Shown here piece after piece: positions 1 through 8,307 of a stretch of 64,000 bases of DNA. Origin of the DNA: Armatimonadota bacterium (GTDB lineage: Bacteria > Armatimonadota > Fimbriimonadia > Fimbriimonadales > Fimbriimonadaceae). The notes beneath the pieces were generated by a model. That model made no database searches and was not told the DNA's origin. It was given only the letters and a program-made list of their open reading frames with translations. How positions within the stretch are numbered: the first letter of the stretch is position 1; each line of letters opens with the position of its first letter. Where the stretch lies: the NCBI GenBank assembly GCA_016125185.1, contig WGMG01000006.1, positions 1,488,001-1,552,000 of the forward strand. The letters are read 5' to 3'. The translations under genes were made by a program, and so were the position numbers.

Positions 1-1
1 A

Positions 2-268
2 ACCGACTATGCGGGATACGACCCTTCTTCGGGGACGGTGTTCACCTCCAACGGCGAGGGCACGCTTTCGGTCGTTCAGGCGAGTAGCGGCAAGTACTCC
101 ACGGTCCAAAACCTGAAGACCAAAACGAGCGCCCGAACGATGGCCGTCGATGCCAAACATCACTTGATCTACCTCATTGCCGCCGACTTTGAAGCGCCAC
201 AACCGGGCCGACGCCGCGGTGCCATGAAACCGAACTCGGCGATAATTCTGGTTGTGGGGGTTAAGTAG
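2..268 (+). CDS. YncE-like beta-propeller protein, C-terminal end (partial)
   Basis: The reading frame is open from the window edge and stops at TAG 266-268, so only the last 88 codons are present. The visible part has the blade pattern of YncE/YVTN-type propellers: a segment reading GEGTLSVVQ, then a TKTSARTMAVD turn, then a DAKHHLIYLIAADF strand and a final IILVVG strand. Family members are usually exported proteins of about 350 residues that fold into a seven-bladed propeller; their ligands are mostly unknown. It converges on the cyclase gene on the other strand, with a 9-bp gap. The family call is fairly firm. Nothing can be said about its start, signal peptide or partners. Confidence 0.7.
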   Translation, partial: TDYAGYDPSSGTVFTSNGEGTLSVVQASSGKYSTVQNLKTKTSARTMAVDAKHHLIYLIAADFEAPQPGRRRGAMKPNSAIILVVGVK

Positions 269-277
269 CCGCCCCGC

Positions 278-1264
278 CTATTGGGAGGGAGACCGAAACT
301 CTTCGTCGAAGGCTTTCTTGGGTAGGTCCATTTCTGGGTCCTTCACGCCTTGCAAAGCCTTCCAAATCTGGTCGGCAGTAGCCTTCGGACCAGCGATGGC
401 CTTCCCTTTCTTGATCGCGGTATCCACGAGGCTCCAATGCTCCAACTCACGGATGCCGCGCTTGCGCTTACCCATCGGATTCGAGTTCAGCCAGTCGATG
501 GCGATCTGGGCATCGACCTTCTGCACGGCTTCGGCCTTGGCGGCCTCATAGTCGTCCATCTCCTCCCAAACATCGTTGATCGCCTGATCAAAGAGTCGGT
601 CGAGTTCCTCATCGTTAGCCGCGTTGTTCCCGCTTAGGACGCCAACGATGGAGTTGGTGCCCTTCGCCCCACCCAAATGGGGAATCTGCACCCATGCCAG
701 GCTGATAAGGGCCAAAAAGACGGCGACCAGAGTCAGAAGCTTGGTGTAACGAAGACTCCGGCGGCGGCGAACCCCTGTTCCCCAGGTGTAAATCTCGATG
801 GGATTTTCGATGCCCTTAAGCTGAACTTTGCCCTGCTTAACCGGGTCGGGTAGGCCCTGGGCCTCGATGAGATCGACGACAATCTTGCTGGCGCAGACCG
901 AGCCGGGCGTTGAGATCGCCTCCAGGCGCGAGCAAACGTTCACTGCGTCACCGTACGCGTCTCCTTCGGCACGGGTCACTTCGCCCGCGTGAATCGCCAT
1001 CCGATGCTTCAGCGTCGAGTTCTCAAGATCGACCTGCGAGTCGATGCAGGCCCGAACCGCCTTCGGCGCGCTGGCAAAGAGGGCGAGGATTCCGTCGCCC
1101 GCGACCTTGACGACTTCCCCTCCATTTCGGGTGATGTGGTCGCGAATAATCTCGATGTCCGAACGGAGGAGTGACAGCACCTGCGGCTCGTTGGTCCGCA
1201 TGAGTTCGGTAAAACCCGCAACATCCGTCATGACAACGGTTTTTAGGGATTGTTGGACTGTCAC
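278..1264 (-). CDS. Class III adenylate/guanylate cyclase with C-terminal membrane anchor
   Basis: The catalytic domain occupies about residues 5-165. VVMTDVAGFTEL carries the first metal-binding Asp, KVAGDGILALF the second, and YGDAVNVCSRLEAI the transition-state Asn/Arg pair. One membrane helix follows (about 175-194, after an Arg-rich stretch), then about 130 charged residues predicted to lie outside the membrane. This order, catalytic head first and extracytoplasmic tail last, reverses the usual sensor-first layout. I chose the GTG at 1264 (VTVQQSLKTVV) because the domain's first strand begins right after it; the open frame extends to 1735 but would overlap the divergent mccB gene. ATG 1228 is an alternative start but would cut into the first beta strand. 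Substrate (ATP or GTP) cannot be read from this sequence with certainty. Confidence 0.8.
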   Translation of the reverse strand: MTVQQSLKTVVMTDVAGFTELMRTNEPQVLSLLRSDIEIIRDHITRNGGEVVKVAGDGILALFASAPKAVRACIDSQVDLENSTLKHRMAIHAGEVTRAEGDAYGDAVNVCSRLEAISTPGSVCASKIVVDLIEAQGLPDPVKQGKVQLKGIENPIEIYTWGTGVRRRRSLRYTKLLTLVAVFLALISLAWVQIPHLGGAKGTNSIVGVLSGNNAANDEELDRLFDQAINDVWEEMDDYEAAKAEAVQKVDAQIAIDWLNSNPMGKRKRGIRELEHWSLVDTAIKKGKAIAGPKATADQIWKALQGVKDPEMDLPKKAFDEEFRSPSQ

Positions 1265-1348
1265 TAACGCAATAGCATAACGAACAATCCCGATCCTTCG
1301 TTCGCCCCACGCCGACAAATCTGGACGCGGCGGTAACATTTCTTTACT

Positions 1349-2941
1349 TTGGAGAAAATTGTTTCGCAGGTCGACATCAACGACGATGAGCATCGGAAGA
1401 ACCGGGCCGCCATGGAGGCGACTCTGGCCGAGTACCGAGAGCGGATGGCAGTGGCCATGGCGGGCGGCGGTCCCGACAAAATCGAAAAGCACAAAAAGCG
1501 AGGCAAACTCCTGGCCCGAGAGCGCATCGACGGCATCCTCGATTCGGGAACTTCCTTCCTGGAATTCTCGACGATGGCGGCAAACGGAATGTACAACGAC
1601 GACGCCCCGTGCGCGGGCGTGGTAACCGGCATCGGGCGGGTTCATGGCCGAGAATGCGTGATCGTCGCCAACGACGCCACCGTCAAGGGCGGCACCTACT
1701 TCCCCATAACGGTAAAGAAGCATCTGCGGGCCCAAGAGGTCGCCATGGAGAACGGTCTACCGTGCATCTACTTGGTGGACTCAGGTGGCGCATTTCTGCC
1801 TCTCCAGGCCGAGGTCTTTCCCGACAAGGAGCACTTCGGACGCATCTTCTTCAACCAAGCCCAAATGAGTGCCAAAGCCATTCCGCAGATCGCGGCCGTC
1901 ATGGGCTCTTGCACGGCTGGTGGCGCCTACGTTCCGTCAATGTGCGATGAGTCGATCATCGTCAAGGAGCAAGGCACAATCTTCCTGGGCGGACCGCCCT
2001 TGGTGAAAGCCGCGACGGGCGAAGAGGTCGCGGAAGAAGAACTGGGCGGCGGCGATGTCCATACGCGCCTTTCTGGCGTGGCCGATCACCTCGCCGACGA
2101 CGACCAGCACGCCCTCGACATCATCCGCAACATTGTCGAAAGCCTTGGTCAGCCCAAGCGACGCGAATCGGGCCAGATCGAGCCGGAAGACACCGCCTAC
2201 AACGTCGAAGACCTCTACTCACTGGTGCCCAGCGAGACCAAACAGCCGATGAACATGCGCGAGATATTGGCGCGCATCCTCGACGGCAGTCGCATCCACG
2301 AATTCAAAGCCCGCTACGGCACAACCCTCATCTGCGGATTCGCTCGCGTGCACGGCCACCTCATCGGCCTGCTCGCCAACGATGGAATCCTTTTTTCAGA
2401 GTCAGCCCTCAAAGGCGCGCATTTCATCGAACTCTGCTGCCAACGCCAGATTCCCATCGTCTTCTTCCAAAACATCACCGGCTTCATGGTCGGCAAAAAG
2501 TACGAGAACGAGGGCATCGCCAAGAACGGCGCGAAGCTCGTCACCGCCGTCAGCACCGCCAATGTGCCGAAGTTCACCGTCGTGGTCGGCGGAAGCTATG
2601 GCGCGGGCAACTACGGCATGTGCGGACGCGCCTACGGCCCACGTCAGCTTTGGATGTGGCCTAACGCCCGAATCAGCGTCATGGGCGGAGAGCAAGCCGC
2701 CAACGTGCTCCTGACCGTGAACCGAGACCTGCCCAACATGACGGTTGAACAGCAGGAAGCGTTCAAGGCCCCAACCTTGGCGAAATATGCCGAGGAATCT
2801 TCGTGCTATTACTCCACGGCAAGACTGTGGGATGACGGCGTCATCGACCCTGTTGACACCCGCCGCGTCCTCGCTCTGGGCATCGAAGCATCCCTCAATT
2901 CACCGATCGAGCCTGCAGGATTTAGTTTGTATAGAATGTAA
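1349..2941 (+). CDS. mccB: Acyl-CoA carboxylase carboxyltransferase subunit, methylcrotonyl-CoA type
   Basis: This 530-residue protein is the carboxyltransferase (beta) half of a biotin-dependent acyl-CoA carboxylase. It moves CO2 from carboxybiotin to the acyl-CoA, in leucine degradation if it is a true methylcrotonyl-CoA carboxylase. Both crotonase-like domains are complete. The stretch [16 protein letters not shown], with [17 protein letters not shown] after it, is characteristic of the MCC beta group rather than propionyl-CoA carboxylase. Later motifs include [15 protein letters not shown] and a [10 protein letters not shown] segment. The start is TTG 1349: an in-frame stop lies at 1334 and the family's N-terminal region aligns from here; ATG 1412 would remove conserved residues. 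No biotin carboxylase subunit is nearby, so the partner must be elsewhere. Exact acyl-CoA specificity is inferred. Confidence 0.88.
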   Translation: MEKIVSQVDINDDEHRKNRAAMEATLAEYRERMAVAMAGGGPDKIEKHKKRGKLLARERIDGILDSGTSFLEFSTMAANGMYNDDAPCAGVVTGIGRVHGRECVIVANDATVKGGTYFPITVKKHLRAQEVAMENGLPCIYLVDSGGAFLPLQAEVFPDKEHFGRIFFNQAQMSAKAIPQIAAVMGSCTAGGAYVPSMCDESIIVKEQGTIFLGGPPLVKAATGEEVAEEELGGGDVHTRLSGVADHLADDDQHALDIIRNIVESLGQPKRRESGQIEPEDTAYNVEDLYSLVPSETKQPMNMREILARILDGSRIHEFKARYGTTLICGFARVHGHLIGLLANDGILFSESALKGAHFIELCCQRQIPIVFFQNITGFMVGKKYENEGIAKNGAKLVTAVSTANVPKFTVVVGGSYGAGNYGMCGRAYGPRQLWMWPNARISVMGGEQAANVLLTVNRDLPNMTVEQQEAFKAPTLAKYAEESSCYYSTARLWDDGVIDPVDTRRVLALGIEASLNSPIEPAGFSLYRM

Positions 2942-2961
2942 GTCCTTGGGCCGGACTATTC

Positions 2962-2991
2962 TTGACAGCCCCGAACTTGTTAAGATACATT
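2962..2991 (+). promoter_or_regulatory. Promoter of mscL, probably leaderless
   Basis: A perfect TTGACA at 2962-2967 is followed after 18 nt by TACATT at 2986-2991. The GTG start of mscL is at 2999, only 7 nt beyond the -10 element, so transcription would begin at or within a base or two of the start codon. No Shine-Dalgarno sequence precedes the GTG, which fits a leaderless transcript. Confidence 0.6.
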
Positions 2992-2998
2992 TTCCGCT

Positions 2999-3508
2999 GT
3001 GAAAAAGCTTGATCCAGACAAACTGGACGAAGAAATCCAGGCGGTTGAAAAGAAGGTCTCATCTGTGTTTAAAGAATTTAGGGATTTCATCAACAAGGGC
3101 AACATGCTCGACCTCGCCATCGGTGTGGTCGTCGGTGCCGCTTTTACAACGCTTACCGGCGCGTTCATGTCCAGCGTTGTCAATCCGTTGGTCGGCATGA
3201 TTTCCGGTGGCGCCGACTTCAGCAACAAGTTCATCGTGCTGAAGGACGGCCCCAAAGCTCCGGCACCATACGAGACAATGAAGGCCGCGACCGATGCGGG
3301 TGCGAACGTCCTTGCCTACGGGTCGTTCATCAGCGCCATCGTCAACTTCCTTGTCGTCATGCTCGTGATGTTCTTCGTGGTCAAAGCCTACAACCGCATG
3401 AAGGAATTCGGCAAGAAGGAGGAAGCTCCCGCCGAAGCGCCAGCCAAGCCGGAAGATGTCGCTCTGCTCGAAGAAATCCGCGATCTTCTGAGGAATAAGG
3501 CTTCGTAA
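2999..3508 (+). CDS. mscL: Large-conductance mechanosensitive channel MscL
   Basis: MscL is a homopentameric inner-membrane channel that opens under membrane tension to release solutes during hypo-osmotic shock. The signature FINKGNMLDLAIGVVVGAAF forms the amphipathic N-helix and TM1 with its Gly/Ala-rich pore lining. TM2 is near residues 105-128 (ISAIVNFLVVMLVMFFVV), followed by a charged linker and a terminal helical bundle segment (EEIRDLLRN). At 169 residues it is longer than the usual 130-150 because about 23 charged residues (KKLDPDKLDEEIQAVEKKV) precede the normal start. The GTG start is supported by the adjacent promoter; there is no in-frame ATG before Met45. Confidence 0.93.
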   Translation: MKKLDPDKLDEEIQAVEKKVSSVFKEFRDFINKGNMLDLAIGVVVGAAFTTLTGAFMSSVVNPLVGMISGGADFSNKFIVLKDGPKAPAPYETMKAATDAGANVLAYGSFISAIVNFLVVMLVMFFVVKAYNRMKEFGKKEEAPAEAPAKPEDVALLEEIRDLLRNKAS

Positions 3509-3564
3509 AATGCTCGGGTCGAACGGGGATTTTTGTGCTAAGTTGGACGTAAAGAGCTAAGGCT

Positions 3565-3972
3565 ATGGAAGAAACGAAAATCCCCCAGACCGAAGAAGAG
3601 TGGCAAGGCATCCTCACGCCCGAGCAGTTCCATATCCTGCGCCAAAAAGGCACCGAACGGGCCTTCACCGGCGAGTACTGGAACCATAAGGGCGACGGCA
3701 TCTACCGTTGCGCTGGATGCGGAGCCGAACTGTTTTCTTCGGACGCAAAATTCGACTCCGGCTGTGGATGGCCGTCGTTCTACGAGGGCTTGGACAAAGA
3801 CAAAATCGAGGAACACGAGGACCTAACCCACGGCATGCGGCGCGTCGAAGTGACGTGCAAGCAATGCGGCGGGCATCTGGGCCACGTTTTCCCCGACGGA
3901 TTCGGCACACCGACCGGCCTGCGGTACTGCATCAACAGTGCCAGCATCAAGTTCGACGGCAACGAAAAGTAG
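3565..3972 (+). CDS. msrB: Peptide-methionine (R)-S-oxide reductase MsrB
   Basis: MsrB reduces the R-epimer of methionine sulfoxide in proteins, a repair step after oxidative damage. The 135-residue protein is a single complete SelR domain. It has two zinc-binding CxxC pairs (CAGC near 52 and CKQC near 98), the SGCGWPSFY substrate pocket, GHVFPDG, and the catalytic cysteine in LRYCINSAS. There is no signal peptide, so it is cytoplasmic. A purine-rich AAGG lies just before the ATG. It sits 56 bp after mscL on the same strand and 23 bp before the ABC transporter genes, so these may share transcripts, though their functions are not obviously linked. Confidence 0.95.
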   Translation: MEETKIPQTEEEWQGILTPEQFHILRQKGTERAFTGEYWNHKGDGIYRCAGCGAELFSSDAKFDSGCGWPSFYEGLDKDKIEEHEDLTHGMRRVEVTCKQCGGHLGHVFPDGFGTPTGLRYCINSASIKFDGNEK

Positions 3973-3995
3973 TCCCGAACCGTACTTACCTTGGC

Positions 3996-4745
3996 ATGGT
4001 TCGTACAGAGGGACTCCGCAAAGTCTTTTCAGACAGCAAGCGCGGAGACGTGGTCGCAGTCGAGAACGCGACATTTGAGGCTCAGGAAGGTCAAATCCTG
4101 GGCCTTCTTGGCAAAAATGGGGCGGGCAAATCGACGCTCCTGCGAATGCTTTCCACCGTTCTGACTCCGACCTCTGGCCGCGCGTGGGTCAACGGCATCG
4201 ACACCCAAGTCGATCCCAGTAAGGTGCGCCAGAACCTCGGCTTTATGTCGGCGTCCACCGCTCTTTACGGTCGCATGAGCCCTCGCGACCTGCTTCGGTA
4301 CTTTGGCGAACTGTACGGGCTGAAGGGCGACGGACTGACTCGCCGAATGGACGAATTGATTCAGAAACTGGAGATGGGAAGCTACGCCGACGGTCTCTGC
4401 GACAAGCTTTCGACTGGGCAAAAGCAACGCGTAAACATTGCCCGCACCCTACTCCACGACCCCCAGGTGCTGTTCTTCGACGAACCGACCTCCGGCCTCG
4501 ATGTGGTGATGAGTCAGGACGTCATGTCATTCGTCGAGGACGAGAAGAAGCGCGGCAAAACGATCATCTATTGCACGCACATCATGAGCGAAGTCGAGAG
4601 GCTGTGTGACCGCGTCGTCTGCATCCACGACGGCAAATTGATGGGCCAAGGCACGGTCGAAGAGGTGAAAGCCGAAACCGGCCAGAAGACCCTGGAGCAA
4701 GCGTTCCTCTCCATTGTCGGATATCAGCGGGAGGTGCCGGCATGA
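3996..4745 (+). CDS. ABC exporter ATP-binding protein, NatA type
   Basis: This 249-residue nucleotide-binding subunit pairs with the permease encoded directly downstream (ATGA overlap at 4742-4745). It has Walker [10 protein letters not shown], signature LSTGQKQRV, Walker [13 protein letters not shown] and the switch His in [10 protein letters not shown]. The [14 protein letters not shown] context is typical of the ABC-2/NatA/CcmA branch. The start at ATG 3996 gives a normal N-terminus ([11 protein letters not shown]); the open frame runs further upstream only because it passes through msrB in another frame. The system probably exports ions or small molecules. NatAB-type Na+ extrusion is a family-based guess, and the substrate cannot be read from sequence. 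Confidence 0.88.
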   Translation: MVRTEGLRKVFSDSKRGDVVAVENATFEAQEGQILGLLGKNGAGKSTLLRMLSTVLTPTSGRAWVNGIDTQVDPSKVRQNLGFMSASTALYGRMSPRDLLRYFGELYGLKGDGLTRRMDELIQKLEMGSYADGLCDKLSTGQKQRVNIARTLLHDPQVLFFDEPTSGLDVVMSQDVMSFVEDEKKRGKTIIYCTHIMSEVERLCDRVVCIHDGKLMGQGTVEEVKAETGQKTLEQAFLSIVGYQREVPA

Positions 4746-5941
4746 ACTGGGCGTTGATCGTTTTCAAGAAAGAATGGCGCGAAATGCTTCGCGACCGGCG
4801 TGTGCGAAAGGCCATGATTTTCGGTCCGATTATCAGCGTCGTCGCGATGATGTCGCTCTTCGGGCTCATCTTTTCCAGCGTTGATAAGGCCACAAAGACG
4901 ACTGTTTACGTGGTTGAACACAAGCCTGATCAGGCAGTCAAGGCATTTGAAGATGCCCTCACTGCAGCGGGAATGAAGATTGAGCCAGTCGCTTCAGTAG
5001 CCGCCGCGAAGGCTGGAATTGAGAAGGGTGACATCCGATTGGCTCTCGATTTCGGAGACGGCATGGAAGCCACCCTAAGCAAGCCCGAGCCGTATGTTTT
5101 CAACGCCTACTTTGACCCGCAAGAGCAGAAGGCGCAAATAGCCCTTAGCGCAGTCGACCAGGTGGCCGCCAAGGCTGGAGAGATCAGTCTGAAATTCATT
5201 CTGAAGTCAAAAGGCATCGACGAGGCGTTCGTCAAACCGCTTAGCGTAAAGCGGAACGAAGTGAAGGTCGGAGAGTCGAGTTCGAGCGAGTTCATCGTCC
5301 AACTCCTTCCCTACTTTGTGGTCATTTGGGCATTCTTCGGCGCGCTCAGTTCCGCCAGCGACCTTGTCAGCGGCGAGAAGGAGCGTCAAACCCTGGAGAC
5401 CTTGCTGATCTCACCTGCGCCGCGCAACCAGATCGCCATCGGCAAGTTGCTGGCGCTTATCGCGGCGAGCCTGACCGCCACGACGGTGGCCCTCGGCTCG
5501 ATCTTTGTGATGGCGACGATGAAGATGAAGTTCCTCGAAAAACTGTTCGAGAACGGCTTGGGCCTAACCCCGGCTGGCTTCGTCGTGGTCGTGATCACCG
5601 TCCTACCCACCTGCGCATTCTTCGGCTCGCTCCTCTTGGCGATCTCCTCATTCGCCAAAAATAGCCGCGAAGCCCAGACCTACCTCTCCCAGGCATCGGC
5701 CTTCGTGACCCTTCCCGCGGCGTTCAGCCAGTTCATCGGCCTGACCGACTTCGCTCAGTCGAAGTTGGTTTACGCGATCCCGATCCTGAATACCGCGAAC
5801 GTGGTCCGCAATGCCCTGATGGGCAAGTACGACGCCGCGGGCATCGCGATCACCATTGTATCCGGCGTGATTCTAGCCTCGATCGCGGTTTGGTATAGCG
5901 TGAGACTGTTCAATCGCGAATCGATATTGAGTAGGATCTGA
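4742..5941 (+). CDS. ABC-2 type exporter permease, NatB-like
   Basis: The membrane partner of the ATPase upstream, translationally coupled through an ATGA overlap. It is 399 residues long. TM1 lies near 25-45 after a basic cytosolic start (KKEWREMLRDRRVRK), and a roughly 150-residue extracytoplasmic domain follows. Five more helices fill about 180-390, including the conserved DLVSGEKERQTLETLLISP segment that marks the ABC-2 membrane 3 (NatB) family. The C-terminus RLFNRESILSRI is also typical of this family, where it docks on the ATPase. It forms a two-gene transport operon with no regulator next to it. The substrate is unknown. Confidence 0.87.
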   Translation: MNWALIVFKKEWREMLRDRRVRKAMIFGPIISVVAMMSLFGLIFSSVDKATKTTVYVVEHKPDQAVKAFEDALTAAGMKIEPVASVAAAKAGIEKGDIRLALDFGDGMEATLSKPEPYVFNAYFDPQEQKAQIALSAVDQVAAKAGEISLKFILKSKGIDEAFVKPLSVKRNEVKVGESSSSEFIVQLLPYFVVIWAFFGALSSASDLVSGEKERQTLETLLISPAPRNQIAIGKLLALIAASLTATTVALGSIFVMATMKMKFLEKLFENGLGLTPAGFVVVVITVLPTCAFFGSLLLAISSFAKNSREAQTYLSQASAFVTLPAAFSQFIGLTDFAQSKLVYAIPILNTANVVRNALMGKYDAAGIAITIVSGVILASIAVWYSVRLFNRESILSRI

Positions 5942-6072
5942 GGGGCAAAGTCGCCATTCAAACCACCAGCTTTTGGCTACGAAGCACGTAGGGCTGTAGG
6001 CCCGTCCTAGCTTAGCCCAGTCCGTAGAGCCGTGAGCGGCTCGGAGGGCTGGGGCAAAAGCCAAAAGTAAAG

Positions 6073-6118
6073 AGTCCAAGGAGTCCCGAGAGTCGGGGCG
6101 ACCCGGCGATTATCGCCG
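6073..6118 (+). repeat. Family A palindromic repeat, copy 1
   Basis: A 46-bp element also found at 31004-31049 and 53657-53702. It begins AGTCCAAGGAGT, continues with hairpin 1 (CCCGA-loop-TCGGG), a GCGACC-like linker, and hairpin 2 (CGGCGA-TTA-TCGCCG). All three copies are intergenic and in the same orientation in this window. It is REP-like in size and structure. Confidence 0.8.
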
Positions 6119-6175
6119 TAGGCTTGTCCATGTCATCAGAATGTCCATAATTCAAACATTTTCTGGCAGAAAGGG

Positions 6176-6214
6176 TTATCCAATCGTAATCCACAGTGGG
6201 CCACGCCTTATACT
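6176..6214 (+). promoter_or_regulatory. dnaB promoter region with two DnaA-box-like nonamers
   Basis: TTATCCAAT (6176-6184) and TAATCCACA (6187-6195) resemble the DnaA box TTATCCACA with two and one mismatches. They start 11 bp apart, one helical turn. TATACT at 6209-6214 is a good -10 hexamer, lying 9 nt before the GTG of dnaB; no clear -35 is seen. This suggests a leaderless dnaB mRNA whose promoter could be bound by DnaA. The binding is an inference. Confidence 0.4.
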
Positions 6215-6223
6215 GATTTCTCC

Positions 6224-7627
6224 GTGATCCAAGAATCCTCCGCCCGACTGCCGCTGTACAGCATCGAAGCCGAAATGAGCGTGCTCGGCTCGATGATGCT
6301 GGCCCAGCGAGCCGCGGAGGAAATCGTCACCATCCTCAACGAAGACGACTTCTTTCGCCCCGCCCACCAGATCATCTTTCGCGCCCTCAGGCAACTGATC
6401 ACGAACCACAAAGAGATCGACATTGTCACCCTGCGCACCGAGCTGACCGAGCGCGCCGCCATGGCCGATGTCGGCGGCGTCGACTACCTGCTCCAGGTCG
6501 CCAACTACGTTCCCAGTGCCGCCAACGCCAAATATTACGCGCAAATCGTGCTCGACAAGGCCACGATGCGACGCCTGGAACTCGCTGGTCGAAACATCAT
6601 CGACATCGTCCATAACCCCGAGCTAGAAGGGGCGGATGAGAAGATCGACGAGGCCGAAAAAGAGGTCTTCGAAGTGGGCCGAAAGCAGTTAGGCAAGTAC
6701 TTCGAGCATGTCTCCGGCCTGGCCAAAGAGTTCTTTGTCGACGTCGATCGCATCGTCGAAACCGGCAAGCCAATGTTCGGCCTCCCAACCGGGTTCATCG
6801 ACCTCGATAGGATCACGTCCGGTCTGTATCCCGGCGATTTCGTCATCATCGGCGCACGACCTGCGATGGGTAAAACATCGCTGGTCCTCGACTTAGCTCT
6901 AAACATCGCCCTTGGCCGAGGACGCGAGGGCAAGCGTGGCTCGGTCGCCTTCTTCTCGCTCGAAATGAGTTCGATTCAGCTTGTTCGACGTATGGTCAGC
7001 ATGATCAGCGGCGTCTCGATGGGCGTCCTAAAATCGGAAAAAGGACTCAGCGAGAAGCAGTACCTGGCCCTAGCTGATGCCTGCGAAAGCCTCTATTCCC
7101 TGCCGATCTACATTGACGATGGCAGTGACATTTCGCCGATGGAAATGCGCGGAAAATGCCGCCGTCTCAAGGCCGAGCACGGCCTTGACCTCGTCGTCAT
7201 CGACTACCTCCAGTTGATGCGCGGGGCTAAGCGAACCGAAAACCGCGTACAAGAAATCTCCGAGATCGCCCGCGCGTGCAAGTCGATGGCAAAAGAACTT
7301 GAGATACCGGTCATCGCCCTCAGCCAGCTCTCGCGCGCGGTCGAAAACCGCGAAGACAAGCGCCCGCAGCTCTCCGACATCCGTGAGTCCGGCTCCATCG
7401 AGGCCGAAGCCGATATGGTCATGTTGCTCTACCGCGACAGCTATTACAAGGCGAAAGAGGAGCACCGCCCAGAGATCGAGACCTTCGACGAAGTGCAAGA
7501 GGCTGAGGTCATCATCGCCAAGCATCGAAACGGACCGGTGGGTAAAGTCATCCTTGGCTTCCAGCCCGCGTTTGCGCGATACCGCAACCTCGATCGAGGC
7601 TCCGCTTACGCGTCAGACCACGACTAA
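6224..7627 (+). CDS. dnaB: Replicative DNA helicase DnaB
   Basis: DnaB is the hexameric helicase that unwinds DNA ahead of the replication fork and recruits primase. The 467-residue protein has the N-terminal DnaB domain (about 5-110, starting RLPLYSIEAEMSVLGSMM) and the RecA-like C-terminal domain from about 180. It shows Walker A GARPAMGKTSL, Walker B DLVVIDYLQLM, the ALSQLSRAVENR segment and the DIRESGSIEAEADMV motif with its arginine finger region. No intein is present. The start is GTG 6224 (VIQESSARLPLYS); there is no Shine-Dalgarno sequence, and a -10-like TATACT is 9 nt upstream. rplI, a frequent neighbour of dnaB, is not adjacent here. The DUF559 gene follows 29 bp downstream. Confidence 0.96.
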   Translation: MIQESSARLPLYSIEAEMSVLGSMMLAQRAAEEIVTILNEDDFFRPAHQIIFRALRQLITNHKEIDIVTLRTELTERAAMADVGGVDYLLQVANYVPSAANAKYYAQIVLDKATMRRLELAGRNIIDIVHNPELEGADEKIDEAEKEVFEVGRKQLGKYFEHVSGLAKEFFVDVDRIVETGKPMFGLPTGFIDLDRITSGLYPGDFVIIGARPAMGKTSLVLDLALNIALGRGREGKRGSVAFFSLEMSSIQLVRRMVSMISGVSMGVLKSEKGLSEKQYLALADACESLYSLPIYIDDGSDISPMEMRGKCRRLKAEHGLDLVVIDYLQLMRGAKRTENRVQEISEIARACKSMAKELEIPVIALSQLSRAVENREDKRPQLSDIRESGSIEAEADMVMLLYRDSYYKAKEEHRPEIETFDEVQEAEVIIAKHRNGPVGKVILGFQPAFARYRNLDRGSAYASDHD

Positions 7628-7656
7628 GGCGAGTCCAATCTGGTTATGCTTCTGAT

Positions 7657-8025
7657 GTGAGAGCACGAAAGAAGAATCTTGCCAGGCATCTACGTTCGAA
7701 CATGAGCAAACCTGAGGTTCTGCTTTGGCTCCAAATTAGGAACGACCAACTCGGATTTCGCATCAAACGGCAGTATTCGTTTGGGCCCTACATTCTTGAC
7801 TTCTACTGTGCTAAGGCTCATGCCGCTATCGAGGTCGACGGCTCCGTACACTCACTCCGCGAAAAATCGGACGAAGCGAGAGATACCTGGCTTATCGCGA
7901 ACGGTGTAACGGTTATTCGAGTCTCAGCGAGGTCTGTGCTTCAAAGTCCCTTAGCCGTTGCGCTTGAGATAAAAGAACAGCTCGAAGCGTTAAGTGCGAA
8001 AGGTGAAGGCGGCTCAGACGAGTAG
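7657..8025 (+). CDS. DUF559 domain protein (PD-(D/E)XK nuclease-like)
   Basis: A 122-residue single-domain protein of the DUF559 family, related to very-short-patch-repair endonucleases. Family landmarks are LRSNMSKPEVLLWLQIRN at the start, GFRIKRQYSFGPYILDFYC, then the AIEVDGSVH segment, and VIRVSARSVL near the end. The D in ILDFYC and the E in AIEVDG are the likely metal-binding residues of a PD-(D/E)XK fold. The start is GTG 7657 with no ribosome binding site; TATGCT lies 6 nt upstream, so it may be leaderless even though dnaB ends only 29 bp before. Biological role is unknown; these genes often sit singly and in variable positions, hinting at mobility. Confidence 0.82.
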   Translation: MRARKKNLARHLRSNMSKPEVLLWLQIRNDQLGFRIKRQYSFGPYILDFYCAKAHAAIEVDGSVHSLREKSDEARDTWLIANGVTVIRVSARSVLQSPLAVALEIKEQLEALSAKGEGGSDE

Positions 8026-8082
8026 CACCCTAACAGAATTTTGCGACCTCCGCCGACAAATCGGGTCCTACCCAACAAGATG

Positions 8083-8281
8083 CCTCTCTTGAGAGAGAGG
8101 CCGGTAAGCGCCACTCTAACCGTGATTCCTCAGCAAACTGCTCCGGCGCGAACCGGGAGAGTAGATCTTCCGAATGGCAAGGTGGCAAGGCCACTAACTT
8201 GATCCATAGCAACGAGCCGACATCTACTCTCCCGGTTCGTAAACTCACCGACCTCTCTCGCAAGAGAGGTACCGGTACGCC
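8083..8281. repeat. Compound inverted-repeat element between DUF559 and nuoG
   Basis: Perfect 18-bp arms CGAACCGGGAGAGTAGAT (8149-8166) and ATCTACTCTCCCGGTTCG (8222-8239) enclose 55 bp. Outside them are two CCTCTC/GAGAGG hairpins (8083-8100 and 8252-8269), each followed by a CCGGTA(A)CGCC-like end, so the whole block looks like a palindromic unit of about 200 bp. It separates two convergent genes and may act as a bidirectional terminator, or be a MITE-like insertion. No transposase and no target duplication were found. Confidence 0.6.
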
Positions 8282-8307
8282 TTGACTAATTTAGTTATGG
8301 GAACAAA

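Larger units (their letters stand above)
5942..6223. other. Intergenic region before dnaB with palindromic repeats
   Basis: 282 bp without a gene. It holds 9-bp inverted arms CTTTTGGCT (5970-5978) and AGCCAAAAG (6059-6067) enclosing shorter hairpins such as GCCGTGAGCGGC. A family A palindromic repeat follows at 6073-6118, then a stretch with two DnaA-box-like nonamers and the dnaB -10 hexamer. The left part probably also ends transcription of the ABC exporter operon, although no U-tract terminator is visible. Confidence 0.6.

Noticed and set aside
8030-8263. Minus-strand open frame of 77 codons between DUF559 and nuoG
   Set aside because: It lies entirely in the compound palindrome; its codons follow the repeat and not a protein.
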